A DNA stretch of 64,000 bases from Aequorivita lipolytica (GTDB lineage: Bacteria > Bacteroidota > Bacteroidia > Flavobacteriales > Flavobacteriaceae): positions 62,001 to 126,000 of the forward strand of contig NZ_VORU01000003.1 of the NCBI RefSeq assembly GCF_007997135.1, written 5' to 3'. The first letter of the stretch is position 1. Every line of letters starts with the position of its first letter. The position numbers and the translations under genes were made by a program. The notes under the pieces are model-generated. The model had not been told where the DNA came from. It did no database searches and worked only from the letters and a program-made list of their open reading frames with translations. Positions 30,237 through 39,019 of the stretch are shown here, piece by piece.

Positions 30237-31565
30237 TTACCTCATCTTCCCCATTGCCTGCATCATCTTTCTTCCGCCGCCGCCTTGCATCATCTTCATC
30301 ATTTTACTCATTTGGTCGAATTGTTTCAAAAGTTGATTTACTTGCTGGACACTTGTACCGCTTCCTGAGGCAATTCGTTTTTTGCGGCTTCCATTTATCA
30401 CGGAAGGTTGTGTTCTTTCTGTTGGTGTCATAGAATGGATTATGGCTTCAATTCCCTTAAAAGCATCGTCGTCGATATCAACATCTTTCAATGCTTTTCC
30501 GGCACCGGGAATCATTCCTACCAAATCTTTCATGCTTCCCATTTTCTTAACCTGTTGAATTTGGTTAAGAAAATCATCAAAACCGAATTGGTTCTTCGCA
30601 ATTTTCTTCTGAAGTTTTCTGGCGTCTTCTTCATCAAACTGTTCCTGGGCGCGTTCCACGAGCGAAACAACGTCTCCCATACCCAAAATTCGATCCGCCA
30701 TACGGGCTGGGTGAAACACATCAATGGCATCCATCTTTTCACCGGTACCGATAAATTTAATTGGCTTATCTACTACGCTTTTAATGGATATTGCAGCACC
30801 ACCTCGTGTATCTCCATCTAATTTTGTGAGTACAACTCCGTCAAAATTCAATCTTTCATTAAAGGTTTTTGCCGTATTTACAGCATCCTGCCCTGTCATT
30901 GCATCAACCACAAAAAGTGTTTCCTGTGGGTTAATTGCTTTGTGCACGTTAGCAATTTCAGCCATCATCGCTTCATCTATTGCAAGACGGCCAGCGGTAT
31001 CTACAATCACCACGTTAAAACCATTTTGTTTGGCGTGTGCAATTGCGTTTTGCGCTATTTGAACCGGGTTTTTATTTTCCGGTTCGCTGTAAACCTCAAC
31101 ACCTATTTGGTCTCCCACAACGTGTAATTGGTTAATTGCCGCGGGACGGTAAATATCACAAGCTACCAAAAGTGGTTTTTTCGCTTTTTTGGTTTTTAGA
31201 TAATTGGCAAGTTTTCCAGAGAAAGTAGTTTTACCACTACCCTGCAAACCGGACATTAAAATAACCGTTGGCGTACCGCTTAAATTGATGCCAGCAGTTT
31301 CGCCACCCATCAATTCCGTCAGTTCGTCCTTTACCAATTTAACCATCAACTGGCCTGGTTGCAGCGTAGTTAGTACGTTTTGGCCTAATGCCTTTTCCTT
31401 TACAGTATTGGTAAACTCCTTTGCGGTTTTAAAGTTAACGTCGGCGTCCAAAAGGGCGCGACGCACTTCCTTTAAAGTTTCGGCTACGTTTACTTCGGTG
31501 ATGCTGCCGTGACCCTTCAGTACATGCAGCGCTTTGTCCAGCTTATCGCTTAAATTATCGAACAT
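30237..31565 (-). CDS. ffh: signal recognition particle GTPase
   Basis: Ffh binds signal sequences emerging from the ribosome and delivers them to FtsY. The 442-residue protein has an N domain, G1 SGLQGSGKTTFSGKL (106-114 core), ACDIYRPAAINQL, DTAGRL, LTKLDGDTRGGAA, and a Met-rich M domain ending in QMSKMMKMMQGGGGRKMMQAMGKM. A perfect -7 box lies 26 bp before the start. The 4.5S RNA gene is not in this window. Confidence 0.97.
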   Translation of the reverse strand: MFDNLSDKLDKALHVLKGHGSITEVNVAETLKEVRRALLDADVNFKTAKEFTNTVKEKALGQNVLTTLQPGQLMVKLVKDELTELMGGETAGINLSGTPTVILMSGLQGSGKTTFSGKLANYLKTKKAKKPLLVACDIYRPAAINQLHVVGDQIGVEVYSEPENKNPVQIAQNAIAHAKQNGFNVVIVDTAGRLAIDEAMMAEIANVHKAINPQETLFVVDAMTGQDAVNTAKTFNERLNFDGVVLTKLDGDTRGGAAISIKSVVDKPIKFIGTGEKMDAIDVFHPARMADRILGMGDVVSLVERAQEQFDEEDARKLQKKIAKNQFGFDDFLNQIQQVKKMGSMKDLVGMIPGAGKALKDVDIDDDAFKGIEAIIHSMTPTERTQPSVINGSRKKRIASGSGTSVQQVNQLLKQFDQMSKMMKMMQGGGGRKMMQAMGKMR

Positions 31566-31590
31566 ATTGTTACTTTCTTTTTGAGAATCG

Positions 31591-31598
31591 CAAAGATA
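31591..31598 (-). promoter_or_regulatory. -7 box (TATCTTTG) of ffh
   Basis: The reverse strand reads TATCTTTG 25 bp upstream of the ffh ATG. The upstream sequence offers only a CTG where a TTG is expected. Confidence 0.45.
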
Positions 31599-31617
31599 AA
31601 AAAAAGTAGGCAGGTTT

Positions 31618-31660
31618 CAGTGGTCAGTGCTCAGTATTCATTGTTCAGTACTCAGTGGCA
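31618..31660. repeat. degenerate CAGTGNTCAGTATTCAGT-type repeat
   Basis: CAGTGGTCAGTGCTCAGTATTC is followed by a variant TTCAGTACTCAGTGG; the unit TCAGTN recurs with drift. This type of degenerate spacer repeat is often seen in Bacteroidota. Its function is unknown. Confidence 0.5.
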
Positions 31661-31687
31661 ATATTCAATGGCATTTTTCAGCGCATC

Positions 31688-31720
31688 TTGTTTCATGTTT
31701 CTTGTTTCTTAGTATCTTTG
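31688..31720 (+). promoter_or_regulatory. nhaA promoter (TTG-N22-TATCTTTG)
   Basis: The -33 TTG (31688-31690) and -7 TATCTTTG (31713-31720) are spaced by 22 bp, a full Bacteroidota promoter. The nhaA ATG is 63 bp downstream, leaving a leader of roughly 55 nt. Confidence 0.65.
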
Positions 31721-31782
31721 AAACTGCATCCGCCCAAGAATATGATTGAAGGATTCGTATATTGCAAACCCTATAAAAATAT

Positions 31783-33111
31783 ATGGTAAAAGAAAAAGTA
31801 CTTTCTCCTTTTCAAAAATTCTTCAACCTTCAAAGCTCTACTGGAATACTGCTGTTGGCAACTACCATTATTGCATTGATTTGGGCAAATTCTGCCTTCG
31901 CCGGAAGTTATCAGTCATTTTGGCAATATGAAATAGGAATTACTTCAGACACTTTTGAACTTAAAAAACCATTACTTCTTTGGGTAAACGACGGGTTGAT
32001 GGCTATTTTCTTCTTTTTGATTGGTCTCGAGATTAAACGAGAGTTTCTAATTGGCGAACTCAACACTACCAAAAAAGTAATGTTTCCACTTTTTGGTGCG
32101 TTAGGCGGGATTGCGCTACCTGTTATTCTTTACATCATACTCAATCAAAACCCTGACACTTTAAAGGGCTGGGGAATACCGATGGCCACGGATATTGCTT
32201 TTTCGTTGGCCATTTTAAAAGTGTTGGGCAATAGAGTGCCCTTGAGTTTAAAGATATTTTTGACAGCGTTTGCAATTGTTGATGATTTGGGTGCGGTATT
32301 AGTAATTGCCGTATTTTATAGTAGTAATCTAGACTTGACATTGTTGGGGTCTGCTTTGGCAATATTAGCAGTTGTCTATTATTTAAGTTACAAGAAATTG
32401 TATTTTGAATACTTAACAATTGCAGCAGGCATCGTAATATGGCTATTGTTTTTGAAAGCCGGCCTTCACCCTACTTTGGCGGGCGTATTAATGGCTTTTG
32501 CAATACCCGTTAGACAAAAAATAAGCACTTTTGAATTTTCTGACCAATTAGAAAGTGTGGTAGAAAACATTAAGAAAAGTAATATTCTTCAAAAGCCAGT
32601 TCTGTCGCCAGAGCAACTGGATTTAATAGACGATTTGGAGGACTGGTCTGATAAATACAGATCACCACTTCAGCATTTAGAGCATAGACTGCATAACTGG
32701 GTGGCGTATTTGGTAATACCTATTTTCGCCCTCGCCAATGCTGGGGTTGCCCTAACCAGCGAAGGTGGGCTGGAGACGGCATTGATTGTTAATATTGTAA
32801 TCTGTCTTATTTTAGGCAAGAGTATCGGCATTTCAACAATTATTTTCGTGGCGAGAAAACTAAAAATTATTGAAGTACCTTCAGATATTACCAACAAACA
32901 AATAATTGGGGTCTCATTTTTGGCGGGTATCGGTTTCACGATGGCTATTTTTATCGCTAGTTTGGCTTTTAACAACAGTCCAGAATATATAGATTCTGCT
33001 AAGATTGGTATCCTCATCGGGTCTTTTCTTTCGGCTATCATTGGTTTTAGCATCCTTCGTTTTAATACGGTTAAAGGGAATTTTAACCACGGCCCTATTC
33101 GCAAAAGATAA
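31783..33111 (+). CDS. nhaA: Na+/H+ antiporter NhaA
   Basis: This inner-membrane antiporter exchanges Na+ for H+ in salt and alkaline stress. The 442-residue protein has the NhaA hallmarks: SSTGILLLATTIIALIWANS, WVNDGLMAIFFFLIGLEIKRE, GIPMATDIAFSLAIL with Asp137, and AIVDDLGAVLVIA with the transport aspartates Asp167 and Asp168. It has about 11-12 TM segments. It stands alone with its own promoter. Confidence 0.96.
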   Translation: MVKEKVLSPFQKFFNLQSSTGILLLATTIIALIWANSAFAGSYQSFWQYEIGITSDTFELKKPLLLWVNDGLMAIFFFLIGLEIKREFLIGELNTTKKVMFPLFGALGGIALPVILYIILNQNPDTLKGWGIPMATDIAFSLAILKVLGNRVPLSLKIFLTAFAIVDDLGAVLVIAVFYSSNLDLTLLGSALAILAVVYYLSYKKLYFEYLTIAAGIVIWLLFLKAGLHPTLAGVLMAFAIPVRQKISTFEFSDQLESVVENIKKSNILQKPVLSPEQLDLIDDLEDWSDKYRSPLQHLEHRLHNWVAYLVIPIFALANAGVALTSEGGLETALIVNIVICLILGKSIGISTIIFVARKLKIIEVPSDITNKQIIGVSFLAGIGFTMAIFIASLAFNNSPEYIDSAKIGILIGSFLSAIIGFSILRFNTVKGNFNHGPIRKR

Positions 33112-33173
33112 AAAGTGTATTTACATTTTTCTAAGCAACTTAGCATCCAAAACAACGCTGATTTTATTTAGAT

Positions 33174-33629
33174 ATGATTTCATTAAATCGCACCAATTCA
33201 GAAAACGAAGACTTTAAAAAACTTGTAAAGCAGTTGGACGCCGATCTTACCATTCGCGATGGTGAAGATCACGCGTTTTATGACCAATTCAACAAGCTTG
33301 ATTCTATAAAATACGCAGTCGTAGCTTATAACGAAAACAACATACCCGTTGGCTGCGGTGCCATTAAACAGTTTGAACCACAAGTGATGGAAGTGAAAAG
33401 AATGTATGTTCCATTAAAGGATCGTGGAAAAGGAATTGCGGTTGAAATATTAAAGGAATTGGAGACTTGGGCTAGGAAGTTGGGCAATACAAAATGTATT
33501 TTGGAAACGGGTATTAAGCAACCCGAAGCAATTGCTCTTTACAAAAAGTGTGACTATCAAATTATCGAAAACTATGGGCAATATGCTGGGGTTGAACAAA
33601 GTATTTGTTTTGAGAAACTGCTGAAATAA
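33174..33629 (+). CDS. GNAT family N-acetyltransferase
   Basis: The 151-residue acetyltransferase shows the GNAT motif A region: VMEVKRMYVPLKDRGKGIAVEILKELETWARKLG, with the R/Q-x-x-G-x-G/A acetyl-CoA loop as RGKGIA. It also has CILETGIKQPEAIALYKKCDYQI. The substrate is unknown. It lies upstream of the ars operon and may be unrelated to it. Confidence 0.88.
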   Translation: MISLNRTNSENEDFKKLVKQLDADLTIRDGEDHAFYDQFNKLDSIKYAVVAYNENNIPVGCGAIKQFEPQVMEVKRMYVPLKDRGKGIAVEILKELETWARKLGNTKCILETGIKQPEAIALYKKCDYQIIENYGQYAGVEQSICFEKLLK

Positions 33630-33725
33630 GTCAAATAAAATCTCCATAAGAATTATAAAAACTTCAATAATATTTTTATTATAAAATCTTTCATCGTAAT
33701 ATTGCAATAAATATATATTACGATT

Positions 33726-34055
33726 ATGGGAATCACAAAAACGGAAATCTTCACAGACCAGCAAAACCAGATTGCAATTTTTGCCAAAGCTTTTGGACAT
33801 CCCGCCCGAGTGGCTATTCTTCAACATTTATTCAAAATTAATAGTTGCATTTGTGGCGATTTGGTGGAAGAAATAGGTTTGGCCCAGCCTACCATCAGTC
33901 AGCATTTAAAAGAATTGAAAAACCTTGGTTTGATAAAGGGAAATATTGAAGGCACAAGCATTTGCTATTGCATCGATAAAGATAACTGGACCAATATGAA
34001 AGAAGTGATGCTACAGTTTTTGGATCAAGACATTTCCAAAGAAAACTGTTGCTAA
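33726..34055 (+). CDS. arsR: ArsR/SmtB family arsenic-responsive repressor
   Basis: The 109-residue winged-helix regulator has FGHPARVAILQHLFKI, a C-x-C in INSCICGDLVEE (Cys41, Cys43), and the recognition helix LAQPTISQHLKELKNLGLI. The last residues are Cys-Cys. Cys41/Cys43 and the terminal pair could bind As(III), relieving repression. It is first in the arsR-arsM-arsC-like-acr3 run, so it most likely controls that operon. The operator was not mapped. Confidence 0.92.
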   Translation: MGITKTEIFTDQQNQIAIFAKAFGHPARVAILQHLFKINSCICGDLVEEIGLAQPTISQHLKELKNLGLIKGNIEGTSICYCIDKDNWTNMKEVMLQFLDQDISKENCC

Positions 34056-34100
34056 AAAAATTTACAAACTAATTACACAACACATTAAAATTTTCAAAAA

Positions 34101-34991
34101 ATGAAAAACGAGCAAGAATTAAAAGAAATAGTAAAAGACCGCTACGCAAAAATAGCCGAACAAGGTAAAGCTGAAAACGCTGCTTCCTGCTGTGGCGCAA
34201 CAACGCCTTCAAACAAAGTTTATAACATTATGATGGATGACTACTCCGAAACGGGTGGCTATGTTGAAGATGCCGATTTAGGATTGGGCTGTGGCCTTCC
34301 GACCCAATTCGCCAAAATAAAAAAAGGGGATACCGTAATTGATCTAGGCTCGGGCGCAGGAAATGATTGCTTTGTAGCCAGACACGAAACCGGAAGCGAA
34401 GGAAAAGTCATCGGGATAGATTTTACGCCAATAATGGTTAAAAAAGCACGTGCCAATGCAGAAAAATTGGGTTTTAATAATGTAGAATTTAGAGAGGGAG
34501 ATATAGATGCAATGCCTATAAACGATGACACTGCAGACGTAATAGTGAGTAATTGCGTTTTAAACCTTGTGCCGAATAAGCAGATGGTAATTGGTGAAAT
34601 TTTCAGGACGTTAAAACCTGGTGGACATTTTAGTATTTCAGATATCGTTTTGGTTGGAAACCTTCCCGATGCTTTAAAGGAAGATGCTGAAATGTATGCA
34701 GGATGTGTTGCAGGTGCAATCCAAAGAGTGGAATATTTACAATTCATAAAAGATGCAGGTTTTCAAAATATACAAATCCAGAAAGAGAAACCTATTGTAA
34801 TTCCGGATGATATTCTTGAAAAATACCTTTCTTCAGAAGAAGTAAAGACCTTCAATAATTCAGACACGGGAATTTTCAGCATCACGGTTTATGCAGAAAA
34901 GCCGGGAACAAAAAAGGACAAACCAAAACTGACAATGGTTAATTTACAGGAAAACGAATCTAGCTGTTCTCCTAATTCTGGTTGTTGTTAA
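34101..34991 (+). CDS. arsM: arsenite methyltransferase
   Basis: ArsM methylates As(III) with S-adenosylmethionine to volatile or less toxic forms. The 296-residue protein has an N-terminal NAASCCGATTPS, the SAM motif VIDLGSGAGNDCFVARHE, SNCVLNLVPNKQMVIGEIFRTLKPGG, and Cys residues in GLGCG, SNC and YAGC that fit the ArsM As-binding set. The C-terminus ends in a Cys-rich SSCSPNSGCC that may also bind As. Its stop overlaps the next start (TAATG). Confidence 0.95.
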   Translation: MKNEQELKEIVKDRYAKIAEQGKAENAASCCGATTPSNKVYNIMMDDYSETGGYVEDADLGLGCGLPTQFAKIKKGDTVIDLGSGAGNDCFVARHETGSEGKVIGIDFTPIMVKKARANAEKLGFNNVEFREGDIDAMPINDDTADVIVSNCVLNLVPNKQMVIGEIFRTLKPGGHFSISDIVLVGNLPDALKEDAEMYAGCVAGAIQRVEYLQFIKDAGFQNIQIQKEKPIVIPDDILEKYLSSEEVKTFNNSDTGIFSITVYAEKPGTKKDKPKLTMVNLQENESSCSPNSGCC

Positions 34992-35620
34992 TGGAAAATA
35001 AACCAGGCTTATTCAACGAGCTAAAAAATTATATTGAAAAGCTTAGCACTGCAACCCTTTCTGAAGAACGCAAAGGGTTGCTTAAACCTTTGATTGATTA
35101 TATAAAGCGTAAAGCATTAAAAGGCGAACCCACTCTTCTTAACTTTATCTGCACACACAATTCGCGGCGCAGCCATTTGGCGCAGGTTTGGGCGCAGGCA
35201 ATGTCGGCTTACTTCAACGCACCAAATATTTCATGTTTTTCTGGAGGGACCGAAGCCACAGCAGTGTACCCAATGGTAGTGCAAACTTTGGAAGGAGCTG
35301 GCTTTCAAATTTCCAAAGAAACCTCAGCCGAAAATCCTGTCTATCACATAACATACGCCACTAACAAAGATTCCTTGCTTGCCTTTTCAAAAAAATATGA
35401 CGACGATTCCAACCCCAAAAGTGGTTTTGCTGCAGTAATGACCTGTTCACATGCTGATGCTGGCTGCCCTTTTGTTGCTGGATCGGAAAAACGAATTTCC
35501 ATAATGTATGAAGACCCAAAAATTTCAGACGGCACTCCCCAGCAACAGCAGATTTATAAAGACCGTAGCGAGCAGATTGCTACCGAAATGAAATACATAT
35601 TCTCAAAAATCGATTTATAA
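34991..35620 (+). CDS. low-molecular-weight phosphatase/arsenate reductase-like protein
   Basis: The 209-residue protein starts at the ATG overlapping the arsM stop. It has the CX5R loop (Cys54-THNSRRS, Arg60) of the LMW-PTPase/ArsC fold, then [20 protein letters not shown]. It fits the arsenate reductase-type protein-tyrosine-phosphatase family found in Bacteroidota ars operons. It would reduce As(V) to As(III) for ArsM or Acr3. The next gene begins 2 bp after its stop. Confidence 0.88.
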   Translation: MENKPGLFNELKNYIEKLSTATLSEERKGLLKPLIDYIKRKALKGEPTLLNFICTHNSRRSHLAQVWAQAMSAYFNAPNISCFSGGTEATAVYPMVVQTLEGAGFQISKETSAENPVYHITYATNKDSLLAFSKKYDDDSNPKSGFAAVMTCSHADAGCPFVAGSEKRISIMYEDPKISDGTPQQQQIYKDRSEQIATEMKYIFSKIDL

Positions 35621-35621
35621 A

Positions 35622-36680
35622 ATGGCAGCATCAAAAAAATTAGGTTTTTTAGATAGTTATCTAACCCTTTGGATTTTTATAGCAATGGCTATAGGTGTGG
35701 GTATCGGTTATTTTGTCCCCTCCTTTCCTGATTTGTTGAATTCCTTTAATAGCGGTAGCACAAATATCCCTATTGCAATTGGTTTAATTTTAATGATGTA
35801 CCCGCCGCTGGCGAAGGTAAATTATGCCCTTTTGCCAAAAGTATTTAAGGATGTAAAAGTGCTTTCTATCTCTTTGGTGTTAAACTGGATTATCGGTCCC
35901 GTGCTAATGTTTGTACTCGCAATAACCTTTCTTCGGGATTACCCCGAATATATGGTAGGGCTTATTTTAATTGGCCTTGCCCGTTGCATAGCCATGGTTT
36001 TGGTATGGAACGACCTTGCAGAAGGAAGTAGTGAATATGGCGCAGGTTTGGTAGCGCTCAACAGTATTTTCCAGGTGTTTGCATATAGTTTCTACGCTTG
36101 GCTTTTTATTACCGTACTGCCTCCCTATTTTGGGTTTGAAGGCGCTATTGTTGACATTTCCATAGCTACGATTGCCGAAAGTGTGGCAATTTATTTAGGT
36201 GTTCCATTTGTACTTGGCATTTTGAGCAGGGTGATTCTGGTGCCTTGGAAAGGTGAAGAATGGTACACAACCAAGTTTATTCCTGCCATTTCGCCAATTA
36301 CACTTATTGCACTGCTATTTACTATTGTAGTGATGTTCTCTTTAAAAGGAGAAATGATTGTGGAAATCCCAATGGATGTGCTGCTTATTGCAGTTCCGTT
36401 GTTGATTTATTTCATTTTAATGTTTCTTATAGGATTCTTCTTTTCAAAAGCTATGGGTACAACCTATGACAAAACCGCTTCCATAGCCTTTACTGCAGCT
36501 GGCAACAACTTTGAATTGGCTATCGCCGTGGCCATAGCCGTTTTTGGCTTGAATTCCGGACAAGCTTTTACGGGAGTTATTGGTCCTTTAGTGGAAGTTC
36601 CGGCACTTATTTTATTGGTTCGGGTGTCATTTTGGTTGCGGAAGAAGTATTTTGGGAGGGGTGAATCTGTGAGTTTGTGA
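35622..36680 (+). CDS. acr3: ACR3 family arsenite efflux transporter
   Basis: Acr3 exports As(III) across the inner membrane. The 352-residue protein has about ten TM segments with the ACR3 landmarks [46 protein letters not shown] (Cys122, functionally important in Acr3) and [23 protein letters not shown]. The reading frame ends in ESVSL, encoded by a 16-bp direct repeat (36661-36692). It is the last gene of the operon. Confidence 0.95.
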   Translation: MAASKKLGFLDSYLTLWIFIAMAIGVGIGYFVPSFPDLLNSFNSGSTNIPIAIGLILMMYPPLAKVNYALLPKVFKDVKVLSISLVLNWIIGPVLMFVLAITFLRDYPEYMVGLILIGLARCIAMVLVWNDLAEGSSEYGAGLVALNSIFQVFAYSFYAWLFITVLPPYFGFEGAIVDISIATIAESVAIYLGVPFVLGILSRVILVPWKGEEWYTTKFIPAISPITLIALLFTIVVMFSLKGEMIVEIPMDVLLIAVPLLIYFILMFLIGFFFSKAMGTTYDKTASIAFTAAGNNFELAIAVAIAVFGLNSGQAFTGVIGPLVEVPALILLVRVSFWLRKKYFGRGESVSL

Positions 36681-36692
36681 ATCTGTGAGTTT
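36661..36692. repeat. 16-bp tandem repeat x2 across the acr3 stop
   Basis: GTGAATCTGTGAGTTT is present twice head-to-tail (36661-36676 and 36677-36692). The first copy codes for the last acr3 residues and the second begins at the stop region. Confidence 0.9.
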
Positions 36693-36852
36693 GTGGTTTA
36701 TGCCGCTGAACTTTTTGTCCAGTATCGAAAAAAGGAATAGTAAATTCCCAAACATCATTTCTTCGTTTTATCTTTTCACAAATTAAAGGAAATGCTCCGG
36801 AATCATTGTGAAGATTTTTATAAGAGTACTGAACTTTTGCAACTTTTGTTTC

Positions 36853-37323
36853 CTAAGTCACCCTAAAACTGAATCTATTCTGAAGCAAATAGCTGTAAAT
36901 AACCGTGATTATCACAGTTAAAAATCGGGATGGCGTAGGGTAAAATTCCAGCACATCCACCAAGATTTTCATGCAGATATAACTCAACAGTAACGAACCC
37001 ATCCCCACAACAAAATATCTAAAAATCTGAACTTTCCACGGTAGGGTTGAATCTTCAAATGTGATAAACCTATTCAATAAAAAGCCTGTGGTGAAGGTAA
37101 TGGGAAACACAAAAAACAGAGAAGCAATGTGTGGACTCAACACCACAAAATACAATTCGATATTCTGTTTGGCGAAAATAAAGTGGTAGAAAATAAAATA
37201 CAAGCAGATATCAAACACCAAATTACTTCCCCCACACACCGCATACCGATAGGTTTTTAGTGGCAGCCAGCGCCGGAATAAAAAATAGAAGGTGTCAATA
37301 AATTTGGTGATACCGTTTTTCAT
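36853..37323 (-). CDS. GtrA family membrane protein
   Basis: The 156-residue protein has four TM segments (RYAVCGGSNLVFDICLYFIFYHFIF, IASLFFVFPITFTTGFLLNRFITF, YFVVGMGSLLLSYICMKILV, FLTVIITVIYSYLLQNRFSF), the GtrA pattern. GtrA-like proteins flip or move lipid-linked sugars; its partner is not nearby. The start at 37323 (MKNGITKFIDTF) is chosen over an upstream TTG. Confidence 0.85.
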   Translation of the reverse strand: MKNGITKFIDTFYFLFRRWLPLKTYRYAVCGGSNLVFDICLYFIFYHFIFAKQNIELYFVVLSPHIASLFFVFPITFTTGFLLNRFITFEDSTLPWKVQIFRYFVVGMGSLLLSYICMKILVDVLEFYPTPSRFLTVIITVIYSYLLQNRFSFRVT

Positions 37324-37471
37324 GTTTTGAATTGCGGGCAAATGTACTGAAAAAGCTTTAGGCTTTATGCTGTAGGCTTTAAGCTAAAAATTGCTTTTAA
37401 AAAACTTATATTTGGGTTACACAACTTTCGCACATTTGTGGGATAGACGTAATAGAATTTTAAGAACTTGC

Positions 37472-37493
37472 GTATATACACGTGTTGTAGTGC
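37472..37493. repeat. left boundary arm of cassette 1
   Basis: The sequence includes TATATAC and GTGTTGTAGTGC. GTGTTGTAGTGC is the exact reverse complement of GCACTACAACAC at 38046-38057, so the 37515 gene lies between inverted 12-bp arms with additional TATATAC matches. Confidence 0.6.
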
Positions 37494-37514
37494 ATTTAAA
37501 AAAAACCGCGTCAA

Positions 37515-38066
37515 ATGAATGAAAATATTGAAATTCCATTGAGTAAAAACAAAATTCTATTACTGTTTTTAGGAGCTATAACCTTCGTTTTATTAGGATT
37601 TTGGTTGGCTATCGACCCTGAAAATTTTAAAGTTTCTGTTTTTCGCTACAGAAGTCCTGAATTGATAAGAGTAGTTGGAATCATTGGTGTTGCACTTTTT
37701 GGAATTTTTTCGTTTTTTATCTTTAAAAAAGTATTTGACAAAAAGTTTGGTTTAATAATCGACAAAAATGGAATTACGGACAACTCAAATGCTACGAGCA
37801 TCGGATTAGTAAAATGGACGGATATTATCGGAATTAGAGTTTTAGAAGTAGTTAACCAAAAGTTTGTTATGATAGACGTTTCTAATCCCGAACACTATAT
37901 TGGGCTTAAAAAAAACGGAATCGGAAAAATGGCGATGAAAGCGAATTATAATAAATATGGTTCACCAATTAGTATAACCGCCAATTCATTAAAAGCTGAT
38001 TTTAAAGAAGTATGGGAAATAATTGAAAAACAGTACGAAAAAAACGCACTACAACACCGTATATAA
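37515..38066 (+). CDS. STM3941-like membrane protein in an attC-like cassette
   Basis: The 183-residue protein begins IEIPLSKNKILLLFLGAITFVLLGFWLAI and has a second TM (LIRVVGIIGVALFGIFSFFIF). It then has a cytoplasmic domain with GLIIDKNGITDNSNATSIGLVKWTDIIGI. This matches the STM3941 family (recalled), of unknown function. Its TAA (38064-38066) lies within the left arm of the downstream palindrome, as is usual for integron-type cassettes. Confidence 0.78.
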   Translation: MNENIEIPLSKNKILLLFLGAITFVLLGFWLAIDPENFKVSVFRYRSPELIRVVGIIGVALFGIFSFFIFKKVFDKKFGLIIDKNGITDNSNATSIGLVKWTDIIGIRVLEVVNQKFVMIDVSNPEHYIGLKKNGIGKMAMKANYNKYGSPISITANSLKADFKEVWEIIEKQYEKNALQHRI

Positions 38067-38180
38067 GCTATGGCTTGGTCTGTGCCTATTTGGAAAATTT
38101 ATGGATTTCCCAAAGCCAGTTTATATTTGGAGAGGTTCGTGCTTTAACACGCCACAGCTCATATACATCAACGTTGTGTG
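38050..38180. repeat. attC-like imperfect palindrome 1
   Basis: GTATATAAGCTATGGC (38059-38074) pairs with GCCACAGCTCATATAC (38151-38166) at 14 of 16 positions, and outer ACAAC/GTTGT arms extend the stem. The mismatches are A/C on this strand and G-T on the other, so the bottom strand folds better. The loop is 76 nt and carries a small TGGAAA/TTTCC hairpin. It follows the STM3941-like gene. Confidence 0.65.
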
Positions 38181-38202
38181 TAATTACTAAAAAACAAAAA
38201 GA

Positions 38203-38742
38203 GTGGACTTATTTTACGTTTTAACGATAGTCATAATGACTTTAATCTTTATCGGAATACCACTTGTTTTGATTTGGATGATTCATAAATTCCTAAAGAA
38301 AAAAACGACCAAGAGAACCTCAATAATAATTACTAGTTTTTTATTTCTAATTTTCTCTTACTTCTTGTTTCGTGATTTTTATCCGACTAACAATTTTTAC
38401 CTAAATGATTACAAGGAAAAAACAAATTTACAACTTCCTAATTCAGCTAAACTGATTGAGAAAAAAGGCTCTAATTCAATTTTCAATTTCGGAGATTATA
38501 ATATCTCATACACAATTGAACTAGCCGAAAATGACTTTGACTTGACGCACAAAGAACTCCAAGACAAAGGATTTAAAGAGAATAAAATGTACTTGGAAAC
38601 TCCAGAAAACGAGTTTTTACTTTCACAGTTTCAAGATACTAGAATAGAAAAGATTCTAGTAAAAGATTATGGATTTAAAAATTATGAAATACTATTTATG
38701 GATAACAACAAAACGATAATTTGTAACTCGAATAAATGGTAA
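38203..38742 (+). CDS. small membrane protein in an attC-like cassette (GTG start)
   Basis: No family is recognised. The 179-residue protein starts at GTG (38203) with two TM segments (FYVLTIVIMTLIFIGIPLVLIWMIHKFL; IIITSFLFLIFSYFLFRDFY). A soluble part of about 110 residues follows (SYTIELAENDFDLTHKELQDKGFKENKMY). A later ATG is possible (38236). It begins 22 bp after palindrome 1 and is followed by palindrome 2, so it forms a second cassette. Confidence 0.65.
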   Translation: MDLFYVLTIVIMTLIFIGIPLVLIWMIHKFLKKKTTKRTSIIITSFLFLIFSYFLFRDFYPTNNFYLNDYKEKTNLQLPNSAKLIEKKGSNSIFNFGDYNISYTIELAENDFDLTHKELQDKGFKENKMYLETPENEFLLSQFQDTRIEKILVKDYGFKNYEILFMDNNKTIICNSNKW

Positions 38743-38752
38743 AAAACTACAC

Positions 38753-38883
38753 ACAACACCTCATAAAATTTATGCTTAAATTTGAACTAGTACAAACCGA
38801 CAAACATTCAACAAACGATTTGCTACGTCCGAAAAATCTCCGATTTTTAAGTCGCACAAATCTTATAAAAACTCGTTAACGGT
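38753..38883. repeat. attC-like imperfect palindrome 2
   Basis: ATAAAATTTATGC (38763-38775) pairs with GCACAAATCTTAT (38854-38866) at 11 of 13 positions, with an AACA/CGTTA outer arm. The loop is 78 nt and contains a perfect AAAAATC-tcc-GATTTTT hairpin (38832-38848). Its size and layout match palindrome 1 although the sequence differs. The rest of the 277-bp gap up to KaiC shows nothing else clear. Confidence 0.55.
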
Positions 38884-39019
38884 CATGCCGTGGCGATTCA
38901 GGAAATATTAATATCTAAACAATTAACACCCCATTAATATCAACAGTATTAATAATTTATTAAATTCAGCTTGAAAAAAAATCTATGGAAACTCTATCTT
39001 AATTAAAAGGACTATCAAT

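Noticed and set aside
37395-38900. Complete integron
   Set aside because: No integrase gene and no clear GTTRRRY core sites were found; only the cassette-like palindromes support the idea.
38743-39019. kaiB or kaiA next to the KaiC gene
   Set aside because: No ORF of kaiB size exists in this spacer, and the next gene downstream is CheB-like.
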